From Dysidea avara (taxonomy: Eukaryota > Porifera > Demospongiae > Dictyoceratida > Dysideidae), in assembly GCF_963678975.1 (NCBI RefSeq), contig NC_089272.1, positions 63,004,574 to 63,068,573 on the forward strand: a stretch of DNA of 64,000 nt. Direction: 5' to 3'. A program made the translations under genes and the position numbers. How positions within the stretch are numbered: position 1 is the first letter of the stretch; each line of letters starts with the position of its first letter. Of this stretch, positions 34,470 through 45,771 are shown piece after piece. Under the pieces are notes generated by a model that saw only the letters and a program-made list of their open reading frames with translations, was not told where the DNA came from and ran no database searches.

Positions 34470-35221
34470 ATTGCATCTGATATGCATGCGCACACCACTG
34501 ACCCCTTCAATTTTAAACAAGCATTACGAGCTTTTGCAGGTGCACTAACTGTGCAAGAAAGTATGACTCTTAGAAAGAATTGTTTCAATAATTTGGTATT
34601 ATATGCTTTGCCGTATGAAAATGTGTACGTATCAAGTTATCACAACAAAGCTAGCTATAGCTATATGGTGATTAACAGAAGTGCATTTATTGTAAAATCA
34701 TCATGACTTTTGATACAGTAAAAAAAAATCTTAAGTCACGTGCTGTCTGTATAAACAAAAGTCCATGAGTAATGAGATGGTGAAGCTAAAAAGTTATCAC
34801 ATTTAGTCTCGCATTTAGTTAAGTAAACAAAGCCATACAAATAATGTGTATTAAACTAAAGTATAATCTGTTTCCCATAATATAAGATGGGGTTTATACT
34901 AAAGTATAAGATAGTTAGTATAATGCAAGATTATACTGAGATTATTTGTATAGTTTAAGCCATTAGATATACCATCTTATATTCCTCTTTTTTCACAGTA
35001 ACAATCGCTGAGTGCATGTAATATTGTACATTATACAAAATACAAGCTATTGATTCTGTACCCATCTCTATTTAAATCATGTTTGTGAAGTGATTGTGCA
35101 AAAACGTATGAAGCATAATGGGGCATAATTGGGCAAATGGAGCATAATTGGGGCATAATAGGGAGAGCAATGCTCAAAAGCATAATAGCCAATTTTAAAA
35201 GCATAATAGGCTCAGGCCTAT
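34470..35221. other. Non-coding, hAT-like family end
   Basis: About 35105-35221 carries repeated GCATAAT boxes and ends, read on the minus strand, as AGGCCTGAGCCTATTATGC, matching the TAGGCACC-type ends at 45359 and 47853. The other end is not clear. A 74-codon frame at 34482-34706 lacks support. Confidence 0.4.
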
Positions 35222-35790
35222 CTGTGTGTCTTGATATTGTAGCTGATTGACTGTTTAGTATGGTGTCACTGTGCAAGGCTATGTGGGTATTGCCATCTAT
35301 ACTCACTAGGTCATAAATACCTTTAGTCCCTCCAAGCTATATGTTTGTATACAATACCACATATACACTACACATACCATGACACACAGCTCACACACTT
35401 CTACGTTACAAGCTTTAATCCAACAGGTTTTACCATGCAGCAAAGAGGCCAGACGATGGAGACATTCTTAATGATGACTACCACCTACCGACATTAGTTC
35501 ACCACCGTACAACCCATGCTGGACTCCTTCTTTGCTGAAAAAGAGTAGACAAAGTTTTCAGCCACCTTGTATGGTTGGTGAGTTTGCTAGTATGCAGTCA
35601 TTGCAGTGTAACATAGACACTTTAGGGATTAACCACCAATGGTATGTTTTGGGCTAGTTTATGAACTAGGATACCTCTACATTATGAAGGTGTCCTACTT
35701 TACAGATTCCACTGTACACTAGTAGACATGACATAGTAGGCATACACACACTACACAAGCCACTCACATGCATGCACACACACTACACTT
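35222..35790 (+). repeat. Left arm of a large inverted duplication
   Basis: Matches 37745-38317 in inverted orientation over about 570 bp, sharing GTGTGTCTTGATATTGTAGC, CCAAGCTATATGTTTGTATA and GGTATGTTTTGGGCTAGTTT. Arms are separated by about 1.95 kb. It ends outward exactly at a hAT-like element end (35221). Confidence 0.85.
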
Positions 35791-37374
35791 CACACGCACA
35801 CACACTACATGCGCACACACACACGCACGCACGCACTAAACACATACACTACTATACTATGTACACCCAAATGTTCATGTTGTAGAAACTGATATTGACA
35901 CTTTTAAATCTTATATAAGTTTAGCTGTATTCCATTGCTCAGCTCAGCAGGCTGAAGGTCCCCTGAAGGCTCTTAGCTACTGACACTCAATAAATCCAAC
36001 CTTAACAAATGTAAAAACAAACAAAAAAAAATGTCAGTCGGACTCAGTTCAGTATTCCAGTCCAGTGATTAGTTACACCCTTCATAGTCCTTATAAAAAT
36101 TACAAACTGGCCCAACCTGTAAAGTTCTGACATATATGTAGTATTTAGATTTAGTATTAAGTGTGTGTATTCCTAAATAAATTTTTAGGTATGTACTGAG
36201 GAGAGGGCAACTCTACCAGTAACATATCTAACTGTGGTGGTGCTTGACAAGTGGCGAGAACATTCACCATGCCCAATGACAGGAAGAAACACATACACCA
36301 GGCTTACAAGATGATGGTAACATCAGTGTAATGGGACAAATATTTAGCACAGAAATTACTAGTACACATATTATTATACAGCAAGAATTGATAGTAACAA
36401 AAGCTAGCAGTGTAAATTACAACCCATGATATAGTATATAATACTTTCCAAATATACCTGTAGGTCTGCTTATACAGGGTGATTAAGAGTTTATTTAAAT
36501 GTTTGGCAGACCAAAATCAAAGGTGCCACTATGAATAGATTTCCTCCATACTGTGGAAATTTTGATACAAACGATTGTGAGACAAAAAGTATCACGAAAT
36601 TCTGTTGTAGGTCCTAAATGTTCCCTCACAACCTTATTTACATTGTTTTGCACAAAAAATGTACATCTTTCAGTAATTCATCATTAATTTTCATGTACAA
36701 AGACACCAGATTAACACATAGACAATAAACAGCTACACACAAAACCTATTTTTACTAAAGAGCAGATATGTTAGCATTATTAAGGTTGGCTTTCAATTTC
36801 CATCAGAATAACCTTATGCAAGTGACCACTATATTATGTGATGGTTTGCACTTGTGAAAAATGCCATTGATATCATTCTTACCCATTTTTCAACCAGTTC
36901 AGGCCCGAGACTCTTGCTATATAATCTTACTTTGCTAATCCATTTAGGTCTCGTCATTGTTCACACATAATTGTTCTGTTCCTGTTGCTGTTCCAGTGTG
37001 TCTCATTCCAATAAGACTATCCATACTTGTGCTACACGTACAGTTGATGTATAGTAATCATCACTGGTTGTTACCTCAGAGCTTTGTGTACTCTTCTAAC
37101 ATGATCACTTGCTTGGCAGTTTGACTTGACCACTGTCATTGTTCTAGAGAAAGATCTCATGTTGTAGGGTAGCCTACAGTCATCTTATACTCTCTCTGTT
37201 GATCAAAGGAAACAACACAGTTCATGACAGACATTACTGAATATAAAATAATAAATTATATTATAAACCCATCCATATCAAAGAGTTATCTACATACCAT
37301 AATGATAATTGGGTGCACATACAGGTACATAGTATAGTGGTGTTAGTGTGTAGTGTGTGCAAGTGCGTGCGTGT
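35791..37374. repeat. Loop region with a GGACT-family end
   Basis: CA microsatellite at 35791-35830. About 35985-36085 is the right end of the foldback family at 12180-13027 (CCAGTCCAGTGATTAGTTAC). 36090-37374 shows no gene. Confidence 0.5.
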
Positions 37375-37690
37375 TGTGAGGCAGCATAACCGAGTGGCTA
37401 GAGTGTCGGCCTGGTATTCAAAAGGTTCAAGACTCAAAGCCTGTTTATGCCTAGTAGGCGTTGTTAACTGTGGAAGCAACCCACCTAGCTGTAACATCAA
37501 TGGTATTATAGGGAAACATGTCTCAGTAAGTGGTAGTGGGGTCATTGTAGAACTACAGGTTTTGCAACCTCTCTTTGATACCTGGACAGTAGTCCTGCCC
37601 CAGGAGGATTTGTCTGTACAAGATGCAAGTACCTGAGAGGTGCACAGGCATCCCAGTGCTAATTCACTGGGTGGAAATAGGTATATTTCT
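37375..37690 (+). repeat. tRNA-derived SINE
   Basis: GCATAACCGAGTGGCTAGAG fits an A box of Ser/Leu-type tRNA, and AAGGTTCAAGACTC 45 bp further fits a B box (GGTTCRANYCC). The segment is followed by an unrelated body (GCGTTGTTAACTGTGGAAGC ...) and GT repeats. The 107-codon open frame across it is incidental. Confidence 0.6.
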
Positions 37691-37744
37691 GCGGTTTTGC
37701 TTTGTAGTTTGTGTGTGTGTGTGTGAAGTGTACATGTAGTGTGT

Positions 37745-38317
37745 GTGCATGCATGCATGCAGGTGTGTATGAGTGGCTTATGTAGTGTGTGTATGCCTGC
37801 TATGTCATGTCTACTAGTGTACAGTGGAATCTGTAAAGTAGGACACCTTCATAATGTAGAGGTATCCTAGTTCATAAACTAGCCCAAAACATACCATTAG
37901 TGGTTAATCCCTAAAGTGTCTATGTTACACTGCAATGACTGCATACTAGCAAACTCACCAACCATACAAGGTGGCTGAAAACTTTGTCTACTCTTCTCTC
38001 ATCAAAGAAGGAGTCCAGCATGGATTGTACGGTGGTGAACTAATGTCGGTAGGTGGTAGTCATCATTAAGAATGACTCCATCGTCTGGCCTCTTTACTGC
38101 ATGGTGAAACCTGTTGGATTTAAACTTGTAACTTAGAAGTGTGTGAGCTATGTGTCATAGTATGTGTAGTGTATATGTGGTATTGTATACAAACATATAG
38201 CTTGGAGGGACTAAAGGTATTTATGACCTAGTGAGTATAGATGGCAATACCCACACAGCCTTGCACAGTGACACCATACTAAACAGTCAATCAGCTACAA
38301 TATCAAGACACACAGAT
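37745..38317 (-). repeat. Right arm of the inverted duplication
   Basis: Inverted copy of 35222-35790. Its outer end stops exactly where the MITE at 38318 begins. Confidence 0.85.
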
Positions 38318-38902
38318 CAGGGTTGAAACCGGGTCACTACTGCTGACTCAAACGACATTCTATCTGGTGGATTAACTAAAACTAAGGTATGCACCAAGAG
38401 CTACACTATCAGTGCTCCACTGGTAAGATAAGTACATTGGTAACTAAACAGGTAAGCTTTATAATTAACCATCAGTTATTAAGCATGGATTTATACAAAA
38501 CAGCAAGGTCGTGGCTCACAAAAGAAGCTGGCCTGATAGACCATGACTGGTACAATATCAATCAATTAGTGAGCATGGCTTTATGTAAACCTAATCATAA
38601 TCGGTAGCAGGAGCACATCGAATCCTATGTCCATAGGATTCGATGCGTTCTTGTCGGTAGCCATTGCATGGTGTCAGGATTTGTGCATTTCTACAGATTG
38701 CAATATACAAATCAGCATGACTCCATGTATAATCGTGATCAGTGAATAAAGCTAACAAATAAAGCTGGGACGAGGCTATAGTGCATGTTAATACACTTCT
38801 ACATCATCAAACCGAATAAATCATTTTACATGTAATCTAGTCCAAGTTAAACCCAAATCAGTATTCTATATGTCCAGATGATCCGACCTGGTTTCAACCC
38901 TG
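38318..38902. mobile_element. hAT-like MITE, GGTTGAAACCGGGTC family, copy 1
   Basis: Ends CAGGGTTGAAACCGGGTCAC and, inverted, CAGGGTTGAAACCAGGTCGG. Related to 44358-45074 (CAGCGTTGAAACCGGGTCAC). About 585 bp, non-coding; no target duplication detectable here. An internal hairpin reads GAATCCTATGTCCATAGGATTC near 38620. Confidence 0.75.
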
Positions 38903-40617
38903 GCATGGACCCCATATATACATAGCAGTCACCCTGAACTTTAACACACACACACACACACACACACACAAATTAACTAGACAGATGCTAAACAGCATCA
39001 TTGAGGTATGAGGCTTTTCATATTGGATATGTAAACTTTGTGGAACAGTCAGACTGACAGTATAAGTGAGGAAGCCTGTACACACATACAATCATGTGAA
39101 TCAAGGAAAAGGCAATACCGGAGTTCTTTGATCGCCACATTAGTTGAATATGTGTAGTGTGTACAGTACAATACAAAGAACGATCAAGTGTACTCATTTA
39201 GGCTATAACAGTGTTAGGTGTACGCTTAATTGTATGTGTGTAGAGATTGGACACATTGTCACACATCACATACTTTTTGTTGGGCCATGGATATTTCTAC
39301 CTAAGTCGTCCTCAAGGTAGAGGCACATGCATGTAATCAGATTTCCAGGTAGAGGATTTGTGGAGTGAACTTGTGAAGAATTATCTAATAATTATTGCAA
39401 TTCCCCACCACTGCCTGACCTGCATGTTGAGTGAGACGCTAGGACATTATTTTACTCTTGCTTGGGGGACAGAATTACTGCTAAAACTACATTGGTCCGG
39501 AGTTAAATAACTCAGAGAGTAGCCCTACACATACACGAAGCTACGCTTGGTACACACATATACTGTGCCTGTGACATAAACCAGTTATGTACCTTCCATA
39601 TTGAAGCTATCAAGCCAGCTCAGCGGCTATCTGGTTACCTCGCTGATCTCCTAAAACAGATATCATCTTGCTGTGATCGTGTTAGACTAGATACAAGTCC
39701 TGGTCATGGTTAAAACAGTCACCAAACGGTTACTCGTTACACTGTACGCCAACACAGCTTGGACCATGGTAAAGAATATATAAGCGCCCGTACAATAAAA
39801 ATAATCACGTGCTGACATCGGGTTGGGTGAATAAATTGATCCCCCATTTCAAACACGCACACAGCGCTACAAAAATGCTAATTAAATTAATTAAAGTGCA
39901 TCACGATTCATGACAATTACGTTTATTTTTGTTGTGATATTTTTGCAATGTACATCCACTTGCTTTTTGTCATCTGTTCTGTAATTATTAAAGTTAGCTG
40001 TTTGGTTCTGTTATTTATTTAGCTATTTATCCAATTTGTCAAAATGACAGGGGTGGCACCAATAGGCATGTTCATGTGTCCATGCAGTTTTTCAAAGTCT
40101 AGTTTGTACTTTTAACTATATTATAGCTAGCTAGCCTGGCTGTGCTAGTCAGTCATGAGAGAGGTAAATGTTATAATAATTTGACAATTAGCTACATGTA
40201 CAATAATTATAATCAAGGCCTAGGCTCAGGGTTACCAAGTTACTTTAAAAAGTAACAATACCTGGAGCCCTGACAAGACAAAAATAAAATAAAATTGTTG
40301 CTAAAACAAAACAATTATACATGGCATATCAACACTTTAACAGGTTGACTACATCCCATGATGCTGAGAGTTAGCTATAGCTAGCTATATCCTGTACAAA
40401 CAGGAAATGGCAACATGAACTGCCTGTTGAAGCCTGCAGCCGGTACACAACATATTGTATTCTTCGGTAGATGGCATACCGTATAGCGGGAAATTTCCGG
40501 AGGGTGTAATTTTCGGATTTTTCGGAAAACTAAAAAATAAATTTTCCGAAATTGTTTATTCATACGTAGTCTACATTTTAGGTAAAAAAATCGTGAGTCG
40601 ACATAGTGCTGCTCAAG
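38903..40617. other. No supported gene
   Basis: CA microsatellite at 38946-38970. Otherwise anonymous. Text near 40485-40560 (GGGAAATTTCCGGAGGGTGT, CGGAAAACTAAAAAATAAAT) recurs inverted near 43840-43945, so the flanks of the element at 40618-43428 are themselves an inverted repeat. Confidence 0.45.
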
Positions 40618-40660
40618 TAGTCTCGCTTGGCCAGACCCACTCTTCGCGCGTCGCTTAAAT

Positions 40661-41322
40661 ATATGGCTTATGCAATGTTAGGGTGATTGTACTGTTACAG
40701 CTGTGAACTCATCCCTCGTAGATATCCTTACAATGTAGGGTGATTGCGTGTACTGTTACAGCTGTGAACTACACTACTTCGTCACTCATAGATGTCCTAG
40801 CGAAATGATTACTATACGCTCTTACTACTACTGTATGTAGCTAAGCTAGAATATACAGTAGTTAGCTATTAGTTTCGTTTTCGAGTCTTCATCCTTCCAG
40901 TGGAGGGATGAAACGAAACGACTGCCACGCCCCCTTTGGCTCATGACGTTGGTACCATACTTAACATACAGTAGTAGCTAGTAAGAGCTATAATCAAATG
41001 TAATTTTGCACTTCGTAAGGGTACTGTATGTTAAGTATGATACCAACGTCATGAGCAAAGGGGGCGTGGCAGTCGTTTTGTTTCATCCCTCCACTGGAAG
41101 GATGAAGACTCGAAAACGAAACTAATAGCTAACTACTGTATATTCTAGCTTAGCTACATACAGTAGTATAGTAATCATTTCGCTAGGACATCTATGAGTG
41201 ACGAAGCAGTGTAGTTCACAGCTGTAACAGTACACGCAATCACCCTACATTGTAAGGATATCTACGAGGGATGAGTTCACAGCTGTAACAGTACAATCAC
41301 CCTAACATTGCACAAGCCATAT
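40661..41322. repeat. ~660 bp near-perfect palindrome
   Basis: Arms of about 310 bp (40661-40974 and 41021-41322) with a 46-bp loop. Shared blocks include CAATGTTAGGGTGATTGTAC, TTTCGTTTTCGAGTCTTCAT and GCATACTTAACATACAG-type text, with few mismatches. Flanks read ...TTAAATATA and TATAAATG. Probably a foldback transposon inserted in the left arm of the MULE-like element. Confidence 0.9.
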
Positions 41323-41539
41323 AAATGCCCGTTCGTTGTGATGCGAGTTATTCCGTTATTCCGCTATTCCTTATTCCGTCTTTTACAAACTCCCGTTCGA
41401 ATAGCAAAGTTGTTCTGACACCCTGAAATTTTTCAGGGTGATAATGAAACACTTGGTCAACTTTCATCACACCACGTCACTTTTCGGGTTGTTAACAACA
41501 TTCCTTTCTCTGTTGACAGTAAGCCACCAGACATAAAGC

Positions 41540-43255
41540 TCGTGTTTTAAAATAACCAATTTCAGTCTGTATTCACAACTAATCAAATGCACCACAGCTA
41601 GATCACTCCATTCATCCTTCAATTCAAGACCTCAGTTTCTCAATCCATGGCATCCAACTACTACTGGAGAGGCTCGATCCTACCAAGGCTCCTGGACCTG
41701 ACTATCTTCCCACTAAAGTAATTAAGCTTTGTGCACCACAAATCGCTCCTGTATTGCAGACCATCTATTCCCAATCTTTAGAACATGCTACTCTCCCTCA
41801 GGATTGGTTGTCAGCTAACATCACCCCTGTCTTCAAGAAGGGAAATCGAAGTTCTCCTGCAAATTATAGACCAATCTCACTAACATCAGTCCTTTGTAAA
41901 GTAATGGAACATGTTATTTTTCACCATACAATGTCCTTTTTTACATCACTAAACACTTTAAATCCTCTACAACATGGATTCAGGCCCAACCACTCCTGCC
42001 AAACACAACTAGTTGATTTTATAGATGAGATCCAACGATCTATGAATAGCCAGCAACAGACTGAGTTATTGTTTATAGACTTTTCTAAGGCTTTTGACAC
42101 AGTTCCTCACAAAAGACTATTAAACAAATTAAAATTCTATGGTATACGAGGGCCTCTTCTTCAATGGATCTCTTCCTGGCTAACCAAACGATATCAAAGG
42201 GTAATTGTTGATGGAGAATCATCTAGCGCAACAACTGTTAAGTCTGGGGTACCACAGGGTACTGTACTAGGCCCCCTTATGTTTCTTGTATATATTAATG
42301 ACATAAATGAAAACATTACATCTTCAGTTCGATTGTTTGCTGATGACTGTGTTATTTACAAGACTGTTACAACACCGCAAGATTCAAAGCAGTTACAGGA
42401 AGACCTACATAAAATATGTGAATGGACTCACAAATGGCAAATGAAAATAAATGTTGAGAAATGTGCTGTGCTGAGGTGTACTCGTTCCCTGAACCCCATA
42501 CAATATACGTATACCATATCAGGTCATAATGTCGATATAAAGAAGTGCCATACATACTTAGGTGTAGCGATTGATAACACTATGTCATGGTCATCACATA
42601 TACAAACAGTAAGTAACAGAGCAACCAAAGTGCTAAATTTTATTAAACGAAACCTAAACAACTGCCCATCTGATACTAAAAGAACAGCGTATTTAACATT
42701 GGTTCGACCAATTATGGAATATGCCGCCCCAGTTTGGGATCCGTATTATAACACTGACATTTATAAGTTAGAAAAGGTGCAAAGAAGAGCTGCTCGATGG
42801 ATTTTATCAGATTACTCCAGAAATAGTGTTACGTCATTATTGTCCTCTCTTAGTATACCTACATTACAACAACGCCGTCAGTCATCAAGATTAACACTAT
42901 TCTATAAAATAATTAATAATACACTACCGATCTCCATCCCCTCACATTATCAAAGAACTCAATTTTGTACCAGGCAACATCACCCCAATCATTTCATTCT
43001 GCCACAAGCAACCCTCAACACCTATAAATATAGTTATTATCCTAGAACTGTTAAAGACTGGAACGAGTTGCCAATTAATATAATAGAATCAAGAAATTTG
43101 GATGAATTTATTTACGTACTTAACCTTCACTACTGTAATTAATTATCAAATTGCATGTATGTATGTATGTATTTGATTGTACCATTTGGGGTTTTCACCC
43201 CCTGGGCAAACCAGCTGAGCTGACTGCCCAGTACCTAATCTTAAATCTTAAATCA
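41540..43255 (+). mobile_element. LINE, 5' truncated, RT ORF open to its stop
   Basis: Reverse transcriptase text starts near 41540 (NNQFQSVFTTNQ), shifts frame near 41580, and is then open to TAA at 43140-43142: LDPTKAPGPDYLPTKVI, NYRPISLTSVLCKVMEHVI, LFIDFSKAFDTVPHKRLL, SGVPQGTVLGPLMFLVYIN, and an intact catalytic RLFADDCVIYK. C-terminal thumb text (YLGVAIDNTMSW; EYAAPVWDPYY; VQRRAARWIL) reaches a natural end. The 3' UTR carries (TGTA)n at 43154 and ends in AATCTTAAATCTTAAATC. CR1/L2-like. Only the endonuclease and ORF1 are missing, as expected for 5' truncation on insertion. Confidence 0.9.
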
Positions 43256-43428
43256 GACCGCAATATGACGTATCGTGATGAAGGTTGACCAGGTGTTCGG
43301 CCTGAAAAATTTCAGGTTGTCAAAACAACTTTGCTATTCGAACTATGCCAGACCCTCTCGCAGCTAGGCGCTTATAATTATCAATCAATAAGCGCCGCGC
43401 GAAGAGTGGGTCTGGCCACGCGAGACTA

Positions 43429-44298
43429 CTCCTCAAGTACTTCAAGTGTGTAAACAGAGTGGTGATATCATGCAGTATTTCTTATTTATCTGTTGACAAT
43501 CCCTGGTTCTGCACTTGTTGTTGCCAATTCAGGCGTCACCAGAATGATGGAGATAGTCTCGCGTGGCCAGACCGCTTTTTCTTCGTCACGGCGCTTATCG
43601 ATTAGAGATTATAAGCGCCTACTCCGAAATATGGAGATACGCCAGTGGAAGCAGGAAAATGGGAAACCACGTGATGAATGTCGGGTGTAGCTACCTAGCT
43701 ACACAGGAAAAGAGAAGACAAAAATAGCGAAGAGAGTAGCGGATTAGAATCACTATTAGGCATTACGTGAAGTCCATCACATTATGGCGGAGTCCATCAC
43801 GTAGTCTTCACCTGCCTTGCTAGAACACAATTTCGTATATTTCCGGCAAGTGCTGATTTTGGTGTTTATCCGAAAATTTATTTCCAAAATAGTTCACAAT
43901 GATCATTATCCGAAAATTACACACTTCGGAAATTTCCCGCTATACGGTACATTGCTAAGCTTTGTAACAGTTGCTGGCATGAAATGGCCTAGACAGACAA
44001 CTTAATTTGTCAAAAGACCAACCTAAAATCCAGCATGTTGAAAGTAAAGCAGCAATGAACCATAGTGATCTTCTTTACGGTTCCTTGTAGCCAAAATGTG
44101 ATACTAAGTAATCACAGAGAGCTCTGATTGCATGATGGAATCTGTGGAAACTAGCACAACATCAGGTCTAGGTGACTGTGATATGAGATGGAATAGTACT
44201 TTGGGGGCTAACACCAGCCTGGTAGCCAGGAAGATCAGAAAAAAGCTTATAACACAGTGATAAATCCTGCAAAACAGAGTCATAATACCAAGTGTAGC
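43429..44298. other. Non-coding, partial MULE-like arm
   Basis: About 43556-43640 repeats the GTCTCGCGTGGCCAGACC and TTATAAGCGCC arm of the family without a visible partner. 43840-43945 is the inverted match to 40485-40560. No gene supported. Confidence 0.45.
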
Positions 44299-44357
44299 AA
44301 GGGCGGATTTAGGGGGGTGCTGAAGCACCCCCCTCCAAAATTTTACCATGTGCAAGC

Positions 44358-45074
44358 CAGCGTTGAAACCGGGTCACTACTGCTGACCCGGATGACCCAC
44401 TGACCCGCATAGCAATCCGGGTCAGACCCGGATGTGACCCGGATTGAATTAAGCCGAGGCGCGCGATAAGAGCTATGTTTCGGGTATTCTCGAGCGAGCG
44501 AGACTACGTTTTGAGCGTTCGATTCGTGTTGAGTAAACGAGTAGTTATGTGATAATTAAGCCGGTAAGTTTATAATTTAAAATCAGTCAGTGGGTTTGGT
44601 TCCACGTAACTACTGTGAGTTTACAGACAGCAATTGGGTGTGGCTTCATACATACTTAGTATTGCAATTTCCCAATATATTAAAATGGGTGTGGCTCACA
44701 AAAGTACTTAACATCCTGCTGCAAGACTAGACCTAGACTATATACAACTCATACATTAATCGATTAGTGGGCGTGGCTCCACGTAAGCTTGCAGACAGAA
44801 ACGGACACAGTTTCATGCTACAGACTGCACTTACTAATAAATGGGCGTGGCTGAGCGTATGTTTTAACGCGATAAGTGGGCGTGGCTCATGAAAGAGCTA
44901 CGCGACTAGCGTTTATAGGTTCCACGTCGTCAAACGATCAATTTCGTTTCTCACGTGATCCAATCCGGGTCAGACCCGGATAATTTGTAAACCGGGTCAG
45001 ACCCGGATGACCCGGAGAAAATGTGACCCGGTTGACCCGGATGACCCGGATGACCCGACCCGGTTTCAACGCTG
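44358..45074. mobile_element. hAT-type MITE, copy 2, with 8-bp TSD
   Basis: CAGCGTTGAAACCGGGTCAC at left, its inverted match at right, and a perfect 8-bp duplication GTGCAAGC (44350-44357, 45075-45082). Repeated GACCCGG/CCGGGTC boxes form the subterminal regions, and GTGGGCGTGGCT recurs in the core. 717 bp, non-coding. Confidence 0.9.
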
Positions 45075-45358
45075 GTGCAAGCTAGGAAGTTTCTGGAAGT
45101 TGCAGTATAGGTGCAATTGCTCTTATACGTATGCATAGGCAATGAAAAGATGGAAAGAGAAGGGAGAATGGCTAATCTTTACTTAGAATTACTAAGAGGG
45201 GTTCAAATTGTACTTTTGGTGTGAGACTTAACCTAAAAGCTGCTAAAAATCGAAATACTCTAATAGAACATTCATCATAGTGTTTTTCAAGAAGTTGCCA
45301 GTGCGCTTTCTTGACCTGTGCACTGCTATCTTACCATTGCTCCAAACATCCTGCCATA

Positions 45359-45771
45359 TAGGTACCAGCCTATTATGCTTTAATTTTGCCTATTATGCTA
45401 TGCTGCAGTGCTCAAAATTTTTGTCTATTGTGCTCATAGTTATGCTCAAAATTTTTGCCACAGTTCCAATGTTTTGTTACTTTCTATGGATAATGATAAC
45501 TTTGGCTTATTAACAACTGGTTAAATGTATAAAGTACTTGCTGAGCATTAAGAATTTGGCTACGTTGTAACCTATAATAGCAGTGGTGTCAGATAACTAC
45601 TTAATGTCATATCAGTGGCATCGACTGTTCTATTATTGTAAGTCAACCTTTTTCTGTGGTATGCATTTTTACTTACAGTATGACAATTATTCTGCCTATT
45701 ATGCTTGATGCTTTCATCGATCAGGTACCTATAATGCACAAAATTATGCCAGCGTAATAGGCTGGTGCCTA
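45359..45771. mobile_element. hAT-type MITE, CCTATTATGC family
   Basis: TIRs TAGGTACCAGCCTATTATGC and TAGGCACCAGCCTATTACGC, with target duplication CTGCCATA/CTGCCATG (45351-45358, 45772-45779; one mismatch). The core has repeated TATTATGCT and GCTCAAAATTTT boxes. 413 bp. Confidence 0.85.

Larger units (their letters stand above)
40618..43428. mobile_element. Mutator-like foldback element with nested insertions
   Basis: Ends TAGTCTCGCTTGGCCAGACC and, inverted, TAGTCTCGCGTGGCCAGACC, with longer inverted homology inside (GAATAGCAAAGTTGTT; CCTGAAATTTTTCAGG; TGGTCAACTTTCATCAC at 41400-41470 versus 43262-43340). A 9-bp repeat CTGCTCAAG/CTCCTCAAG flanks it (40609-40617, 43429-43437; one mismatch). 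Long TIRs with 9-bp duplications are the Mutator/MULE pattern. It contains a palindromic insertion (40661-41322) and a LINE (about 41540-43255); no MULE transposase seen. Confidence 0.7.

Noticed and set aside
37381..37460. Functional tRNA gene
   Set aside because: A- and B-box-like motifs are present, but the cloverleaf stems do not pair well and a SINE body follows.
37261..37758. 165-codon minus ORF
   Set aside because: Read through a SINE and GT repeats; low-complexity ends.
43493..43690. 65-codon plus ORF
   Set aside because: Lies largely within the partial MULE-like arm.
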